A stretch of 64,000 bases of DNA from positions 3,038,001 through 3,102,000 of the forward strand of contig OY970276.1 in NCBI GenBank assembly GCA_963715785.1. Reading direction: 5' to 3'. Under the pieces are notes generated by a model. The model searched no databases. It was not told the DNA's origin and saw only the letters and a program-made list of their open reading frames with translations. Positions 8,168 to 16,844 of the stretch are shown piece after piece (position 1 is the stretch's first letter; every line of letters begins with the position of its first letter). The translations under genes were made by a program, and so were the position numbers. Source of the stretch: LD21 sp963715785. Lineage in GTDB: Bacteria > Bacteroidota > Bacteroidia > Bacteroidales > VadinHA17.

Positions 8168-10321
8168 ATGAAAAAAGAGCAAATAAATGATCAGGAATTA
8201 TTACCGGTATCTGAACATCATGGCATGCCCAGGAGAGATTTCTTTAAGATCATGGGCGGAGGTATTTTTATATTCCTGCGTCCCTGGGGAGCGCTCAATC
8301 TTATCGGAAGTCCGGCTGAACAGGCCCGCGGCGTTCCAACAGATTATAATGCGTTCCTACGTATTGCTGAGGATGGAATGGTGACCTGCTACACAGGCAA
8401 AATAGAAATGGGACAAGGGATAATAACATCATTGCCCCAGGAGATGGCCGATGAACTGAGCATTCCCCTGGAGAAGATAAAGATCATAATGGGTGATACG
8501 GATATCTGTCCCTGGGACCAGGGTACATGGGGATCTTTGAGCACGAGAGTTTTTGGTCAGATCATGAGGACCGCCAGCGCCGAGGCCAAAGGTGTTCTCC
8601 TCGATCTTGCATCAGCCAAACTTGGAGTTCCCGTCGCACAACTGGAGGTCAGGGACGGTATTGTAACCGACACCAAAGATCCTAAAAAATCTGTCAGTTA
8701 TGCAGCGCTGGCAAAAGGAAAGAAAATGGAGAAATTTCTCGATATTAAACCCCCGATGTTAGATTACAGGAAATTTAAATACATCGGTAAATCATATAAC
8801 CGGGCTGATTCAGAGCTTAAGGTCAAAGGCGAAGCAAAATATTCAGGTGACATGAAATTGCCGGGAATGGTTTTTGCCAGGATCTTACGCCCGCCGTCTC
8901 ATGCTGCAAAATTGACTTCAGTTGATTATTCAGCGGCTGAGAAGATAGCAGGCACAAAGGTTGTAAGGGATGGAGATTTCATTGCCGTGATAAATGAAGA
9001 TCGCGACAAAGCCGATGAAGCGATTGTTAAAATAAAAGCTGAATATTCATTTAATGAGGCACCGGTAAACGACAAAACAATTTATGAATATATGCTTAAG
9101 GCCGATTCAACGGCATCGGCTCTCACTTCAAAAGGTGATATTGAAGCAGGGAAAAAACTCTGTGAAAAGACATTTGACTCGGAATACCACGATCCTTACC
9201 TGGCACATGCAGCAATGGAAACACATACCGCCCTTGCCAGTCTTGAAGGAGACAAGATGACTGTTTGGGCCTCTACCCAGTCTCCATTTGGCTTACGTGA
9301 AGGCGTTATGCATGAACTGAAAATGCAACCCGATAAAGTGCGGGTAATTACACCTTTCGTGGGCGGAGGATTTGGAGGCAAGGGCGAATACCAGCAGGGC
9401 GTTGAGGCTGCAAAACTTGCAAAAATGACTGGCAAGCCGGTAATGCTTATGTGGACACGTGAAGAAGAATTTTTTCTCGATACATTCCATCCGGCTGGTG
9501 TCATTAAAGTAAATTCAGGGATAGACAAGTCGGGAATGATAAAATTCTGGGATTACAAGGTTTATTATTCAGGTACAAGGGGCGCCGAAGCAATTTATGA
9601 TATTCCTAATGTTCACATTACCCATTACAATCAGAAAAACGGAGCAAAGCCTGTTCATCAGTTCGGTACAGGAGCATGGCGTGCTCCCAATAACAATACG
9701 AATACATTCGCACGGGAAGTTCAGATTGATATTATGGCCGCCGCAGCAGGAACTGATCCGATGGAATTCCGGAAAAAGAATCTCAAGGATGAGAATATAC
9801 TCGGCTGCCTGAAAGCACTCGAGGAAAAGTTCGGATATACCGGAGCCAAAGGTCCAAGCGGAAGAGGCATAGGAATCGCGTGCGGGGCTGATGCAGGGGC
9901 CTGGGTTGCACTTATGGCTGAAGTGAAAGTGGATAAAACAACCGGAAAGGTAACTTTGGTTCGTATTGCCTGCGCTCAGGATATGGGAATGTGTGTTAAT
10001 CCTGAGGGTGCCACAATACAGATGGAGGGTTGTTTAACTATGGGAATGGGATATACCCTTGGGGAAGAAGTGTTGTTTGACGGAGGTAAAATAAAAACAT
10101 TAAGCCTCGACGTATATAATATTCCGAAATTCTCCTGGCTTCCAAAAATTGAGACCTTCATTCTCGACAGACAGGACAAACCGCCCCAGGGAGGAGGTGA
10201 ACCCGCTATAATAGGAGTTGGCGCCGCTGTTGCCAATGCCATTTTTGATGCTACCGGAGCAAGGCTCTACATGATGCCATTTACGCCGGAAAGGGTTCTT
10301 GCAGCATTGAAAAAGACATAA
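8168..10321 (+). CDS. Xanthine-dehydrogenase-family molybdopterin-binding subunit with Tat signal (IorB-like)
   Basis: This is the 717-residue catalytic subunit of a molybdenum hydroxylase, which oxidises aldehydes or N-heterocycles with water as oxygen source. The N-terminus has a Tat signal (RRDFFK at 22-27 followed by a Gly/hydrophobic stretch), so the enzyme is predicted to act in the periplasm. Visible landmarks are the GQGIITSLPQEMADEL cofactor segment, the VGGGFGGKGE loop, GAWRAPN, and the active-site glutamate E678 in GGGEPAIIG. Architecture and lack of an FAD partner resemble the isoquinoline-1-oxidoreductase and membrane-linked aldehyde dehydrogenase types. The substrate is not deducible. 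Electrons probably go to a membrane or periplasmic carrier. Confidence 0.9.
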   Translation: MKKEQINDQELLPVSEHHGMPRRDFFKIMGGGIFIFLRPWGALNLIGSPAEQARGVPTDYNAFLRIAEDGMVTCYTGKIEMGQGIITSLPQEMADELSIPLEKIKIIMGDTDICPWDQGTWGSLSTRVFGQIMRTASAEAKGVLLDLASAKLGVPVAQLEVRDGIVTDTKDPKKSVSYAALAKGKKMEKFLDIKPPMLDYRKFKYIGKSYNRADSELKVKGEAKYSGDMKLPGMVFARILRPPSHAAKLTSVDYSAAEKIAGTKVVRDGDFIAVINEDRDKADEAIVKIKAEYSFNEAPVNDKTIYEYMLKADSTASALTSKGDIEAGKKLCEKTFDSEYHDPYLAHAAMETHTALASLEGDKMTVWASTQSPFGLREGVMHELKMQPDKVRVITPFVGGGFGGKGEYQQGVEAAKLAKMTGKPVMLMWTREEEFFLDTFHPAGVIKVNSGIDKSGMIKFWDYKVYYSGTRGAEAIYDIPNVHITHYNQKNGAKPVHQFGTGAWRAPNNNTNTFAREVQIDIMAAAAGTDPMEFRKKNLKDENILGCLKALEEKFGYTGAKGPSGRGIGIACGADAGAWVALMAEVKVDKTTGKVTLVRIACAQDMGMCVNPEGATIQMEGCLTMGMGYTLGEEVLFDGGKIKTLSLDVYNIPKFSWLPKIETFILDRQDKPPQGGGEPAIIGVGAAVANAIFDATGARLYMMPFTPERVLAALKKT

Positions 10322-10403
10322 TGAAATTTACATTTTGAAGTCTTTCAGGTTTTGATGCCGCGACTATCAATTTTTTAAGCCGGCCTGTAAGAATGAGAGA
10401 CTG

Positions 10404-10955
10404 CTATAAGTAAATAAGCAGAAAAATAAGGGGGAGCAGGATCCCGATAATTGTCAGGATAGCTCCTCTTTTTTGTATCCCGTTTTTACCCTTGATAATG
10501 AATAAACCAGTGATTGTCACAATGATAAGCGCCAGACAGAAAATATCACTGAAGTATTTCCACCACTTGCCCGGGTTGTAATGCAGTAAATTGATCTGAT
10601 AAAATAATGGCCTTCTGGTTATTCTCTCGATGACTCCCTCTCCGGTTTCAGTGTTTAATTTCACGAGTCCCCCATCAATAAAGATTGTTACCGTTTTGCC
10701 CGAAGGGAAGTGATAGGTCTTAAATGACGGATTGACATTTATACTTTGCAGGAGCTTAGCTGCAACGTCCTTATTAAAATCTTCCCTGGTGGTTCTGATA
10801 TCTGAAGTGAAATTGCGGTCGTCGAAAATGTAATTAGGATTCCAGTCATTTTTATGGTTCAATGCAATACCAGATAAGCTGTAGATAATTGTCAACCCTG
10901 CAATGAGATAACCGATATCACGATGGGTAGCCCTGTTGAATTTCCACAGATTCAT
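10404..10955 (-). CDS. PepSY-associated membrane protein
   Basis: At 183 residues it has the layout of PepSY-associated TM-helix proteins. It begins WKFNRATHRDIGYLIAGL (first membrane helix with conserved His), then IYSLSGIALNHK, a soluble segment of about 90 residues, FYQINLLHYNPGKWWKYFSD, and two further C-terminal hydrophobic helices. Such proteins occur with iron-reductase or cytochrome-like membrane electron-transfer modules. It is convergent with the Mo hydroxylase operon, so a joint role in electron transfer is possible but unproven. The OB-fold-like lipoprotein gene lies 49 bp upstream on the same strand. Confidence 0.75.
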   Translation of the reverse strand: MNLWKFNRATHRDIGYLIAGLTIIYSLSGIALNHKNDWNPNYIFDDRNFTSDIRTTREDFNKDVAAKLLQSINVNPSFKTYHFPSGKTVTIFIDGGLVKLNTETGEGVIERITRRPLFYQINLLHYNPGKWWKYFSDIFCLALIIVTITGLFIIKGKNGIQKRGAILTIIGILLPLIFLLIYL

Positions 10956-11004
10956 TCGTTTTATATATTACGAGCCTGCTTATTTCCAGGCATTTCAGTT
11001 TGTT

Positions 11005-11526
11005 TTACAGCTTCTGTTTAACAATATGGCTCTTGTATTGCATCGCGAAATTGGCCAGTGAAGGCTGCTGCTTAAGCGCAGTCTCGGTCTCGCAGCTGTC
11101 GCTGCCCATAAGCTTTTCGGCACCTGCCGCTTGATGCATTGACTCCATTCCTTTGGCTTCCTTTTTATTTTCAGCCGGTGCTGTTTCACTCACTCTGGTA
11201 ATAAGACCTTCGACAGCAATCTCACTTCCCAGCAGATCCATTGGGAATTTTGATATGTTATCACCAGCTGCTACAAACAGTCTTATATCAGGATTATCAC
11301 CTACAATAAACATTTTTTTACCGGTCTCAGTGCATACATGAACCACCTTACCTTCGACGGTTATATTTTTACCTACATAATTATCGGGATTTGCAGCGAG
11401 TGCAGAAAATTCAACTTTCTCACTGTTAACAGCTTCACCGGTTTTATCTGAAGCTTTTTTCCCGGTATTACCACATGAGGAGATTAATGTGGCAGTTAAT
11501 GCTAATAATAATAGTCTTCTGATCAT
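11005..11526 (-). CDS. OB-fold-like lipoprotein of unknown function
   Basis: At 173 residues it begins MIRRLLLLALTATLISSCG, a signal peptide with a clear lipobox (C18). The central part, NITVEGKVVHVCTETGKKMFIVGD to EIAVEGLITRV, looks like an OB-fold beta barrel of the small-molecule or nucleic-acid-binding type seen in periplasmic proteins. A Glu/Lys/Met-rich linker and a helical tail with one Cys pair region (DSCETE) follow. It is probably co-transcribed with the PepSY-associated protein gene. I do not recognise a named family. Confidence 0.7.
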   Translation of the reverse strand: MIRRLLLLALTATLISSCGNTGKKASDKTGEAVNSEKVEFSALAANPDNYVGKNITVEGKVVHVCTETGKKMFIVGDNPDIRLFVAAGDNISKFPMDLLGSEIAVEGLITRVSETAPAENKKEAKGMESMHQAAGAEKLMGSDSCETETALKQQPSLANFAMQYKSHIVKQKL

Positions 11527-11735
11527 GATAAAATTGATTTAATGATATTTGTTTAAGCTGTATGTAGAAATGATCAGCAATATGATAAAAAATTGTGAAA
11601 TATCAATAAAAAATTTCACATTTGACAGATTAATAAACGGGAGGAATCAGAAGAAGAAAGGAAATTGAATCAAGAATACTTTTTGAACAAATACCATAAA
11701 TTGATTGTACTATAATTGCATTTTAATCTGCTGAT

Positions 11736-12413
11736 GTGAAACTGTTAATTGTCGAAGATGACCGATCATTGAGCCGTTCCATTTATGACTATCTTAAGCT
11801 GGAAGGTCATATCTGTGAAGTTGCGCTTACTTTTGATACTGCTATGCAGAGTGCTGCCATAAGTAAATACGATTGTGTCATCCTTGATATCGGGCTTCCC
11901 GATGGTAATGGTCTGGATTTAATCCGTGAGATGAAAGCTAAAAAGCTGACTGGAGGAATTCTTATTCTGTCAGCGAAAAGCTCGCTTGAAGATAAGCTTA
12001 CCGGGTTGAATACAGGAGCCGATGATTATCTCACCAAACCGTTTCATTTTGCGGAGCTCAGTGCACGGTTGAATTCAATATACAGAAGAAATAATTTCCT
12101 GGGATTAAATGAAATAACATATAATGAGATACGAATAAATACTGATGATAATCAGGTATACGTGAATGACACGTTATTGATTCTTACAAAAAAAGAGTAC
12201 GATTTGCTGCTATTTTTCATGGCAAACAGAAACAGAATCATAACAAAAGAATCAATAGTTGAGCATCTCTGGGGAGACAATGTGATTTTAACCGATTCAT
12301 TTGATTTTGTATATACCCATGTTAAGAACCTGCGAAAGAAAATAGTATCAGCAGAGGGCAGGAATTATATCAAATGCATATACGGTTTTGGATATAAATT
12401 CATAGATAGTTGA
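11736..12413 (+). CDS. OmpR/PhoB-family response regulator
   Basis: At 225 residues, this has an N-terminal receiver with acidic pocket E7/D8/D9 and phosphoacceptor D51 (VILDIGLPDGNG). The signalling Ser is in ILSAKSS and the Lys in LTKPFHF. A C-terminal winged-helix DNA-binding domain (about 125-223) ends in YIKCIYGFGYKF. The start is GTG at 11736. The stop overlaps the start of the downstream kinase by 4 nt, so the pair is translationally coupled. The likely target is the neighbouring secreted PepSY-like gene, an inference from location only. Confidence 0.92.
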   Translation: MKLLIVEDDRSLSRSIYDYLKLEGHICEVALTFDTAMQSAAISKYDCVILDIGLPDGNGLDLIREMKAKKLTGGILILSAKSSLEDKLTGLNTGADDYLTKPFHFAELSARLNSIYRRNNFLGLNEITYNEIRINTDDNQVYVNDTLLILTKKEYDLLLFFMANRNRIITKESIVEHLWGDNVILTDSFDFVYTHVKNLRKKIVSAEGRNYIKCIYGFGYKFIDS

Positions 12414-13702
12414 AACTATTAACCAAGAGTACCTTTTATTATCTGGTCCTTACTATTTTGGCCATGGTTGTCGGGGCCGGGATTTTGTACCTGACAATAA
12501 AGAAAGTCATTTACAAGCAGATTGATGACAGCCTGAAAATAGAGAAGACAATAATCGAGGATCAGGTTGAACTTACGGGTGCAATTCCGGATTTCGAGGC
12601 AACGTTTGGCCATCAGATTGAAGTCAAGCTCTTTGACTACCCAATTAAGAATTTTCAATCGATAAAAGACACCGACATTTACGATTCAAAATCAGATTCA
12701 TTTATACCGTTCAGATACATATTTTTTGCAGGAAATACATCCGCTAAAAAAGGTTTTATCATTACAATATTTCAGATTATCAGTGAAAGAAATGAGCTGT
12801 TGCAGGATATAGGGCTCTATATGCTTGTATTGTTTTTTTCTTTCCTTATTATTTCAATTCTGACTAACATCCTGATATCCAGAAAACTCTGGAAGCCATT
12901 TTATAGTTCCGTTAAGATAGCGGAGAAATTTGACATACAATCAGACCAGCCTCTGGAATTACCCGATACCGATATTATAGAATTTGACCAGCTGAACAGG
13001 GTATTTTACACAATGACCCGGAAAATGAGGGATGATTACCTTAATCTTAAAGAGTTCGGGGAAAATGCTTCTCATGAGATTCAGACACCGCTTGCGGTGA
13101 TCAGGTCAAAGACTGATTTGCTCATCCAGCAAAAGCATCTTAACAAGGATAGCCTCAGACTTATCAAGTCGATCAATGAATCGACCACTAAATTGTTCAA
13201 GCTTAACCAGGGTTTGCTCCTGATATCCAAAATAGAGAACCAGGTTTTTCATGAAATGAAGACGGTCTCGCTCAAACAGATTGTTTACACCGTTCTGGAT
13301 AATTATAAGGAAATTCTGCAACTGAAACATATAAAAGTTGAAACCCAGGCAAATGATGAAGCATTGGTTGAGATGAACGATGTGCTTGCTGAGATCCTTA
13401 TTTCAAACCTTCTTAGCAACGCTGTAAGGTTTAATATTGATGGCGGATTCATAAAATGCTTTACCGATAACAGGTACCTGGCAATCTCAAACTCCGGTCC
13501 GGCTCTGGCAACCAACCCCGAGGATCTCTTTAAAAGGTTTCATAAGAAAAGTGATCACCCTCAGTCCGTAGGTCTTGGCTTATCGATAGTCAAGAAGATT
13601 GCTGAAAGTTATGGCATGACAATAGCATATACTTACCATGAAAAGATACATGAAATAAAGCTTCAGTACCTCAGTAGCAGACACGCCTGGCGACCGTTCT
13701 GA
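12410..13702 (+). CDS. Two-component sensor histidine kinase
   Basis: A 430-residue membrane kinase paired with the upstream regulator. TM1 covers about residues 8-30, a periplasmic sensor of about 100 residues follows, and TM2 is near 134-156. The HisKA dimerisation domain carries H222 (ASHEIQTPLAVI). The ATPase domain has an N-box (SNLLSNAVRF) and a G-box (GLGLSIVKKI). The start codon is TTG at 12410, which forms a TTGA overlap with the regulator's stop codon. No known ligand-binding fold could be identified in the sensor. Confidence 0.9.
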   Translation: MKLLTKSTFYYLVLTILAMVVGAGILYLTIKKVIYKQIDDSLKIEKTIIEDQVELTGAIPDFEATFGHQIEVKLFDYPIKNFQSIKDTDIYDSKSDSFIPFRYIFFAGNTSAKKGFIITIFQIISERNELLQDIGLYMLVLFFSFLIISILTNILISRKLWKPFYSSVKIAEKFDIQSDQPLELPDTDIIEFDQLNRVFYTMTRKMRDDYLNLKEFGENASHEIQTPLAVIRSKTDLLIQQKHLNKDSLRLIKSINESTTKLFKLNQGLLLISKIENQVFHEMKTVSLKQIVYTVLDNYKEILQLKHIKVETQANDEALVEMNDVLAEILISNLLSNAVRFNIDGGFIKCFTDNRYLAISNSGPALATNPEDLFKRFHKKSDHPQSVGLGLSIVKKIAESYGMTIAYTYHEKIHEIKLQYLSSRHAWRPF

Positions 13703-13800
13703 CGGCAAATATTAATTTTTTGTTAAAACTTTCCAACTTCAGACCCTCTTCAAAATCGGGATTTACTTTTGTATTGTCGAATCAATTAAATTTAGCCGAT

Positions 13801-14121
13801 ATGAAAAGATTATTAATTCTGATGATAATGGTTATGGGGGCTGTCGTGGTTAATGCCCAGAGAACTCCCGTAAAAGTTCCGGATCTTCCGAAAGGTGTTA
13901 CTGACAATATAGCTAAGGATTATCCCGGATACACTATTAAGGAAACCACAAAAGTTATTGATCATGGCACTACAACATATGAAATTGTTGTTGCAAAAGG
14001 AATGACTCAACTGACTCTTACATTTGATGGCAATGGTAAGTTCCTTAAGAAAAATGATGCAAAATCAGGTATGGTTATTGCGACACCAAAAACTTCTCCC
14101 CGCTCATCCACCAGTTCATAA
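13801..14121 (+). CDS. PepSY-like (DUF2874-type) secreted protein
   Basis: At 106 residues it has a signal peptide (MKRLLILMIMVMGAVVVNAQ), then a PepSY-like fold of about 70 residues (LPKGVTDNIAKDYPGYTIKE through LTLTFDGNGKFLKK) and a Ser/Thr-rich tail. Similar small periplasmic proteins in Bacteroidota are often controlled by adjacent two-component systems. I chose the ATG at 13801 because the upstream in-frame TTG at 13720 would bury the signal peptide. A near-consensus -7 element (TAAATTTA, 13787-13794) lies only six bases before the ATG, so its role is unclear. Confidence 0.78.
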   Translation: MKRLLILMIMVMGAVVVNAQRTPVKVPDLPKGVTDNIAKDYPGYTIKETTKVIDHGTTTYEIVVAKGMTQLTLTFDGNGKFLKKNDAKSGMVIATPKTSPRSSTSS

Positions 14122-14154
14122 ACTATAAAACAATAATATAAGGGAGAAACCAGT

Positions 14155-14192
14155 AAAAAAGGCTGTCGTGATATTCCGACAGCCTCTTTTTT
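14155..14192. terminator. Bidirectional rho-independent terminator
   Basis: GGCTGTCG (14161-14168) pairs perfectly with CGACAGCC (14177-14184) across an 8-base loop, flanked by AAAAAA on the left and TCTTTTTTC on the right. It separates the convergent PepSY-like and Gfo/Idh genes. Confidence 0.9.
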
Positions 14193-14193
14193 C

Positions 14194-15702
14194 TTACAGC
14201 TCCCAGCCTTTTCGATATTCCCTTACAAGGAACTTATTAGCTTCAGGGATGTTGGTAATTTTCATATTTTCGCTGTCATATTCAACTCTTTTACCTGCGC
14301 GCAATGCCACGCCTCCAAGCAGAATTGTCTCAGTAACAGGACCTGTATATAAAAAGCTGCCTGGCGATTGCGTATTATTTTTGAACGCATCTATCCAAAC
14401 ATTATTCGGATCTTCATTGGATCGCTCCGGAGCAGGTCTTTCGGGAGTGCTTTTCTTATTTTCAATATACAGTTCGGGTTGTTCACCCCTGAATCCGCCG
14501 ATAATTTTCCCTTTTTCGCCGACAAACATCATTCCTTCACGTGGAAGAGCTTTACCCTGAGCAGCATATTCATCAGGAGTTACAGGTTTCATCCCTCCGT
14601 CGTACCAGAACAGATCAAAAGCCGGTAGTTCTGCCTGCTCTTTGAACTTAAATCTTATAATACATGAGAGTGGGAATGCAACGTCGTTTTTTACGCCTAC
14701 TGAAACATTCCCCTGAAGGGCACAAGTGGTTGTTGCGTAAGCTTCTGCACTTACAGCAGGAGTATTTATCCCGAGCGTCCGGAACAGAGGGAAAAGGCTG
14801 TAATGACCCATATCAGCTATACTCCCGGCTCCAAAATCGTACCATCCCCTGAAAACTGCATTGGTATAATCCGGACTGTATGGTCTGTCGGGTACGGGCC
14901 CCAGCCATAAATTCCAGTTAAAATCCTTGGGAATCGGAGGCGTATCAGTAGGATTAGCCTGCCACTGAGGCCACATAGGCCTGTTCGACCAGTTATGTAT
15001 TTCTTTCAACTTTCCAATTGAGCCCTGGCTGATCCAGCTTTTGATCAGATCATAATCGGGCCTCTTAGACCATGCAAGAAGATGCGTGCTCTTACCGGTC
15101 TTTTTTGCGGTATCAATTGTGAGCCGGGCCTCATACATCCTGTTTGCTATCGGTTTATGAGTCACTACGTGCTTTCCCTTATTCATGGAAGCAATAGCGA
15201 CCGTGCCATGGAGATGATCAGGAGTCATGATCTTGATTGCATCTATATCTTTTTCTTTTTCGAGCAATTCTCTGAAATCCTCATAGGATGCACAGCCTTT
15301 ATAAGTTCCGGAATCTTTCGATTTCCCATAGTACTTTTGTACAAATTCCTGTCCTATATCCCGTCCCCCGGGTATGCCTGTGATATTTTCTCCCCACGAT
15401 TTATCGCCCAGGGCAGTCCTGATAGTGTTCCTGACATCATTCAGTGACCAGTCAATATAATTTGTACTGAATTTATTTGGATCACATACTGCCACTATCT
15501 GCAAAGCAGGATTAGTGATCAATGCAGTCATTTCCCTTAAACCCTGGGTTCCGCATCCTATGTATCCAAGTGTTATCTTATCACTTGGCGGAATGTAACC
15601 CGATCCCCCCAGAACTCTTCTGGGAACAATCGTGAGTGCGAGTGAGGCAGTTGCAGCTGATCCCAGGAAATCACGACGCTTAATTTTTCTGGTGTTTGTC
15701 AT
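14194..15702 (-). CDS. Tat-exported Gfo/Idh/MocA family oxidoreductase
   Basis: At 502 residues it has a twin-arginine signal (KIKRRDFLGSAA, R9-R10) followed by an NAD(P)-binding Rossmann domain (ITLGYIGCGTQGLREM), the EKDIDAIKIMTPDHLHGTVA segment, and the MNKGKHVVTHKPI motif whose lysine acts in catalysis. The C-terminal half has the usual dimerising beta-sheet domain (YDFGAGSIADMGHY). Tat-exported Gfo/Idh proteins of this length are abundant in Bacteroidota and Planctomycetes. Some act on glycosides by oxidation/elimination chemistry, but the substrate here is unknown. A Tat-exported TIM-barrel protein lies just upstream on the same strand. Confidence 0.9.
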   Translation of the reverse strand: MTNTRKIKRRDFLGSAATASLALTIVPRRVLGGSGYIPPSDKITLGYIGCGTQGLREMTALITNPALQIVAVCDPNKFSTNYIDWSLNDVRNTIRTALGDKSWGENITGIPGGRDIGQEFVQKYYGKSKDSGTYKGCASYEDFRELLEKEKDIDAIKIMTPDHLHGTVAIASMNKGKHVVTHKPIANRMYEARLTIDTAKKTGKSTHLLAWSKRPDYDLIKSWISQGSIGKLKEIHNWSNRPMWPQWQANPTDTPPIPKDFNWNLWLGPVPDRPYSPDYTNAVFRGWYDFGAGSIADMGHYSLFPLFRTLGINTPAVSAEAYATTTCALQGNVSVGVKNDVAFPLSCIIRFKFKEQAELPAFDLFWYDGGMKPVTPDEYAAQGKALPREGMMFVGEKGKIIGGFRGEQPELYIENKKSTPERPAPERSNEDPNNVWIDAFKNNTQSPGSFLYTGPVTETILLGGVALRAGKRVEYDSENMKITNIPEANKFLVREYRKGWEL

Positions 15703-15767
15703 TTTCTGAAATAGATTAATTTTATAGTTAATATCTGATTAGGTCTTATTAATGCGGGCAGTGATTT

Positions 15768-16637
15768 CTAAAGATTATGCAGATATGAAGCACTCTCTTT
15801 GAAAGTATCTAATCCCATTTCCACAAATATGTTTTTTACGCCTCCTGTTTTAAGGGTAGCAAAGAATTCCTTCCAGTCAACTATTCCCTTTCCGACAGGA
15901 ACTTCCTTCTTTTCGGATGGAGACCAATCAGCCAGATGCGCCGATATGAATCGGCCTGGATACTTTTTAAAATAGGTTGAGGCTTTGTATCCCTGACTAA
16001 TAACTGCTACCTGAAACTGCATCTTAATGTATGCCGGATCGAACTGGCTCATCAAAGCATCATAAATCAGGGTGTCGCCTATTTTTTCAAACTCCATATT
16101 ATGATTATGGTATCCCATTTGAATTCCTGCTTTTTGCGCTTTCATCCCCATCGTATTCAGCTCATCGGCTGCCTTAAGCCAGTCACTGATGGTAGCTTCT
16201 TTTGGCAAACCAAAGCTCGATAGAATCATCTGGGTTTGTCCTGATTCCCCGGCAAACTTAATTCTCTCATCGAGGTGCTGTCTCAGTTCATCCATACCAT
16301 AATGGGAACTTGGCCATTTAAGGCCCGCATCATTTATAATACTCTTCATCTCTTTGGCCGTGTATTTCATCAGAGGACCAAATCCCATACTCTCGTAACC
16401 GGGAGGTGAGCACATTTCAACACTCTGATACCCCATATCAGCAACCATTTTTAAGGTGCCGGGAAAATCATTCCCTATTTTATCCCTTACGATCCACGAC
16501 TGGAATCCCAGTGGCATTCGTACAGGAAGTGGAGAAGTATCGGCTGCTGCAACCAGAGGAATCTGTGATGCTATAAAAGCTGATCCTAATCCAAGGGCAC
16601 TTTTACCCAGAAACTCTCTTCTTGATAATTTCTTCAT
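15768..16637 (-). CDS. Tat-exported sugar phosphate isomerase/epimerase-like TIM-barrel protein
   Basis: At 289 residues from the chosen ATG at 16637 it opens with a Tat signal (LSRREFLGKSA, R6-R7). An ATG 66 bp upstream would put 22 extra residues before the signal, which is implausible. The body has the xylose-isomerase-like TIM-barrel pattern: MGYQSVEMC, SSHYG, MGYHNHNMEFEK, KMQFQVAV, SAHLADWS, and FVEMGLDTF with metal-ligand His and Glu residues. It probably isomerises or epimerises a sugar or keto-sugar in the periplasm. It pairs with the Gfo/Idh gene 65 bp downstream, a common combination in sugar oxidation pathways. Confidence 0.88.
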   Translation of the reverse strand: MKKLSRREFLGKSALGLGSAFIASQIPLVAAADTSPLPVRMPLGFQSWIVRDKIGNDFPGTLKMVADMGYQSVEMCSPPGYESMGFGPLMKYTAKEMKSIINDAGLKWPSSHYGMDELRQHLDERIKFAGESGQTQMILSSFGLPKEATISDWLKAADELNTMGMKAQKAGIQMGYHNHNMEFEKIGDTLIYDALMSQFDPAYIKMQFQVAVISQGYKASTYFKKYPGRFISAHLADWSPSEKKEVPVGKGIVDWKEFFATLKTGGVKNIFVEMGLDTFKESASYLHNL

Positions 16638-16844
16638 AGTGAGTACGTTTATATTTATAAGTAATGTATAATTTCCCGCTACCGGAGGCTGGTATATATA
16701 CAAATTTATAAAATTGCCAAGACAATTAATAGAATCCCTTAATGTTTTTTGTACGTGACAAAAAACTATTTTCTTTATCTACCGCAGGCTATGGATAATA
16801 ACAAACGGGAATGTTTCTTATCATTGATAAATAAATTCTAGGTT

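Noticed and set aside
13720..13800. TTG start extending the PepSY-like protein by 27 residues
   Set aside because: The signal peptide begins at the ATG at 13801; the extension has no purpose.
16638..16703. Upstream ATG for the Tat-exported TIM-barrel protein
   Set aside because: It would place 22 residues before the Tat motif; the ATG at 16637 gives a standard signal.
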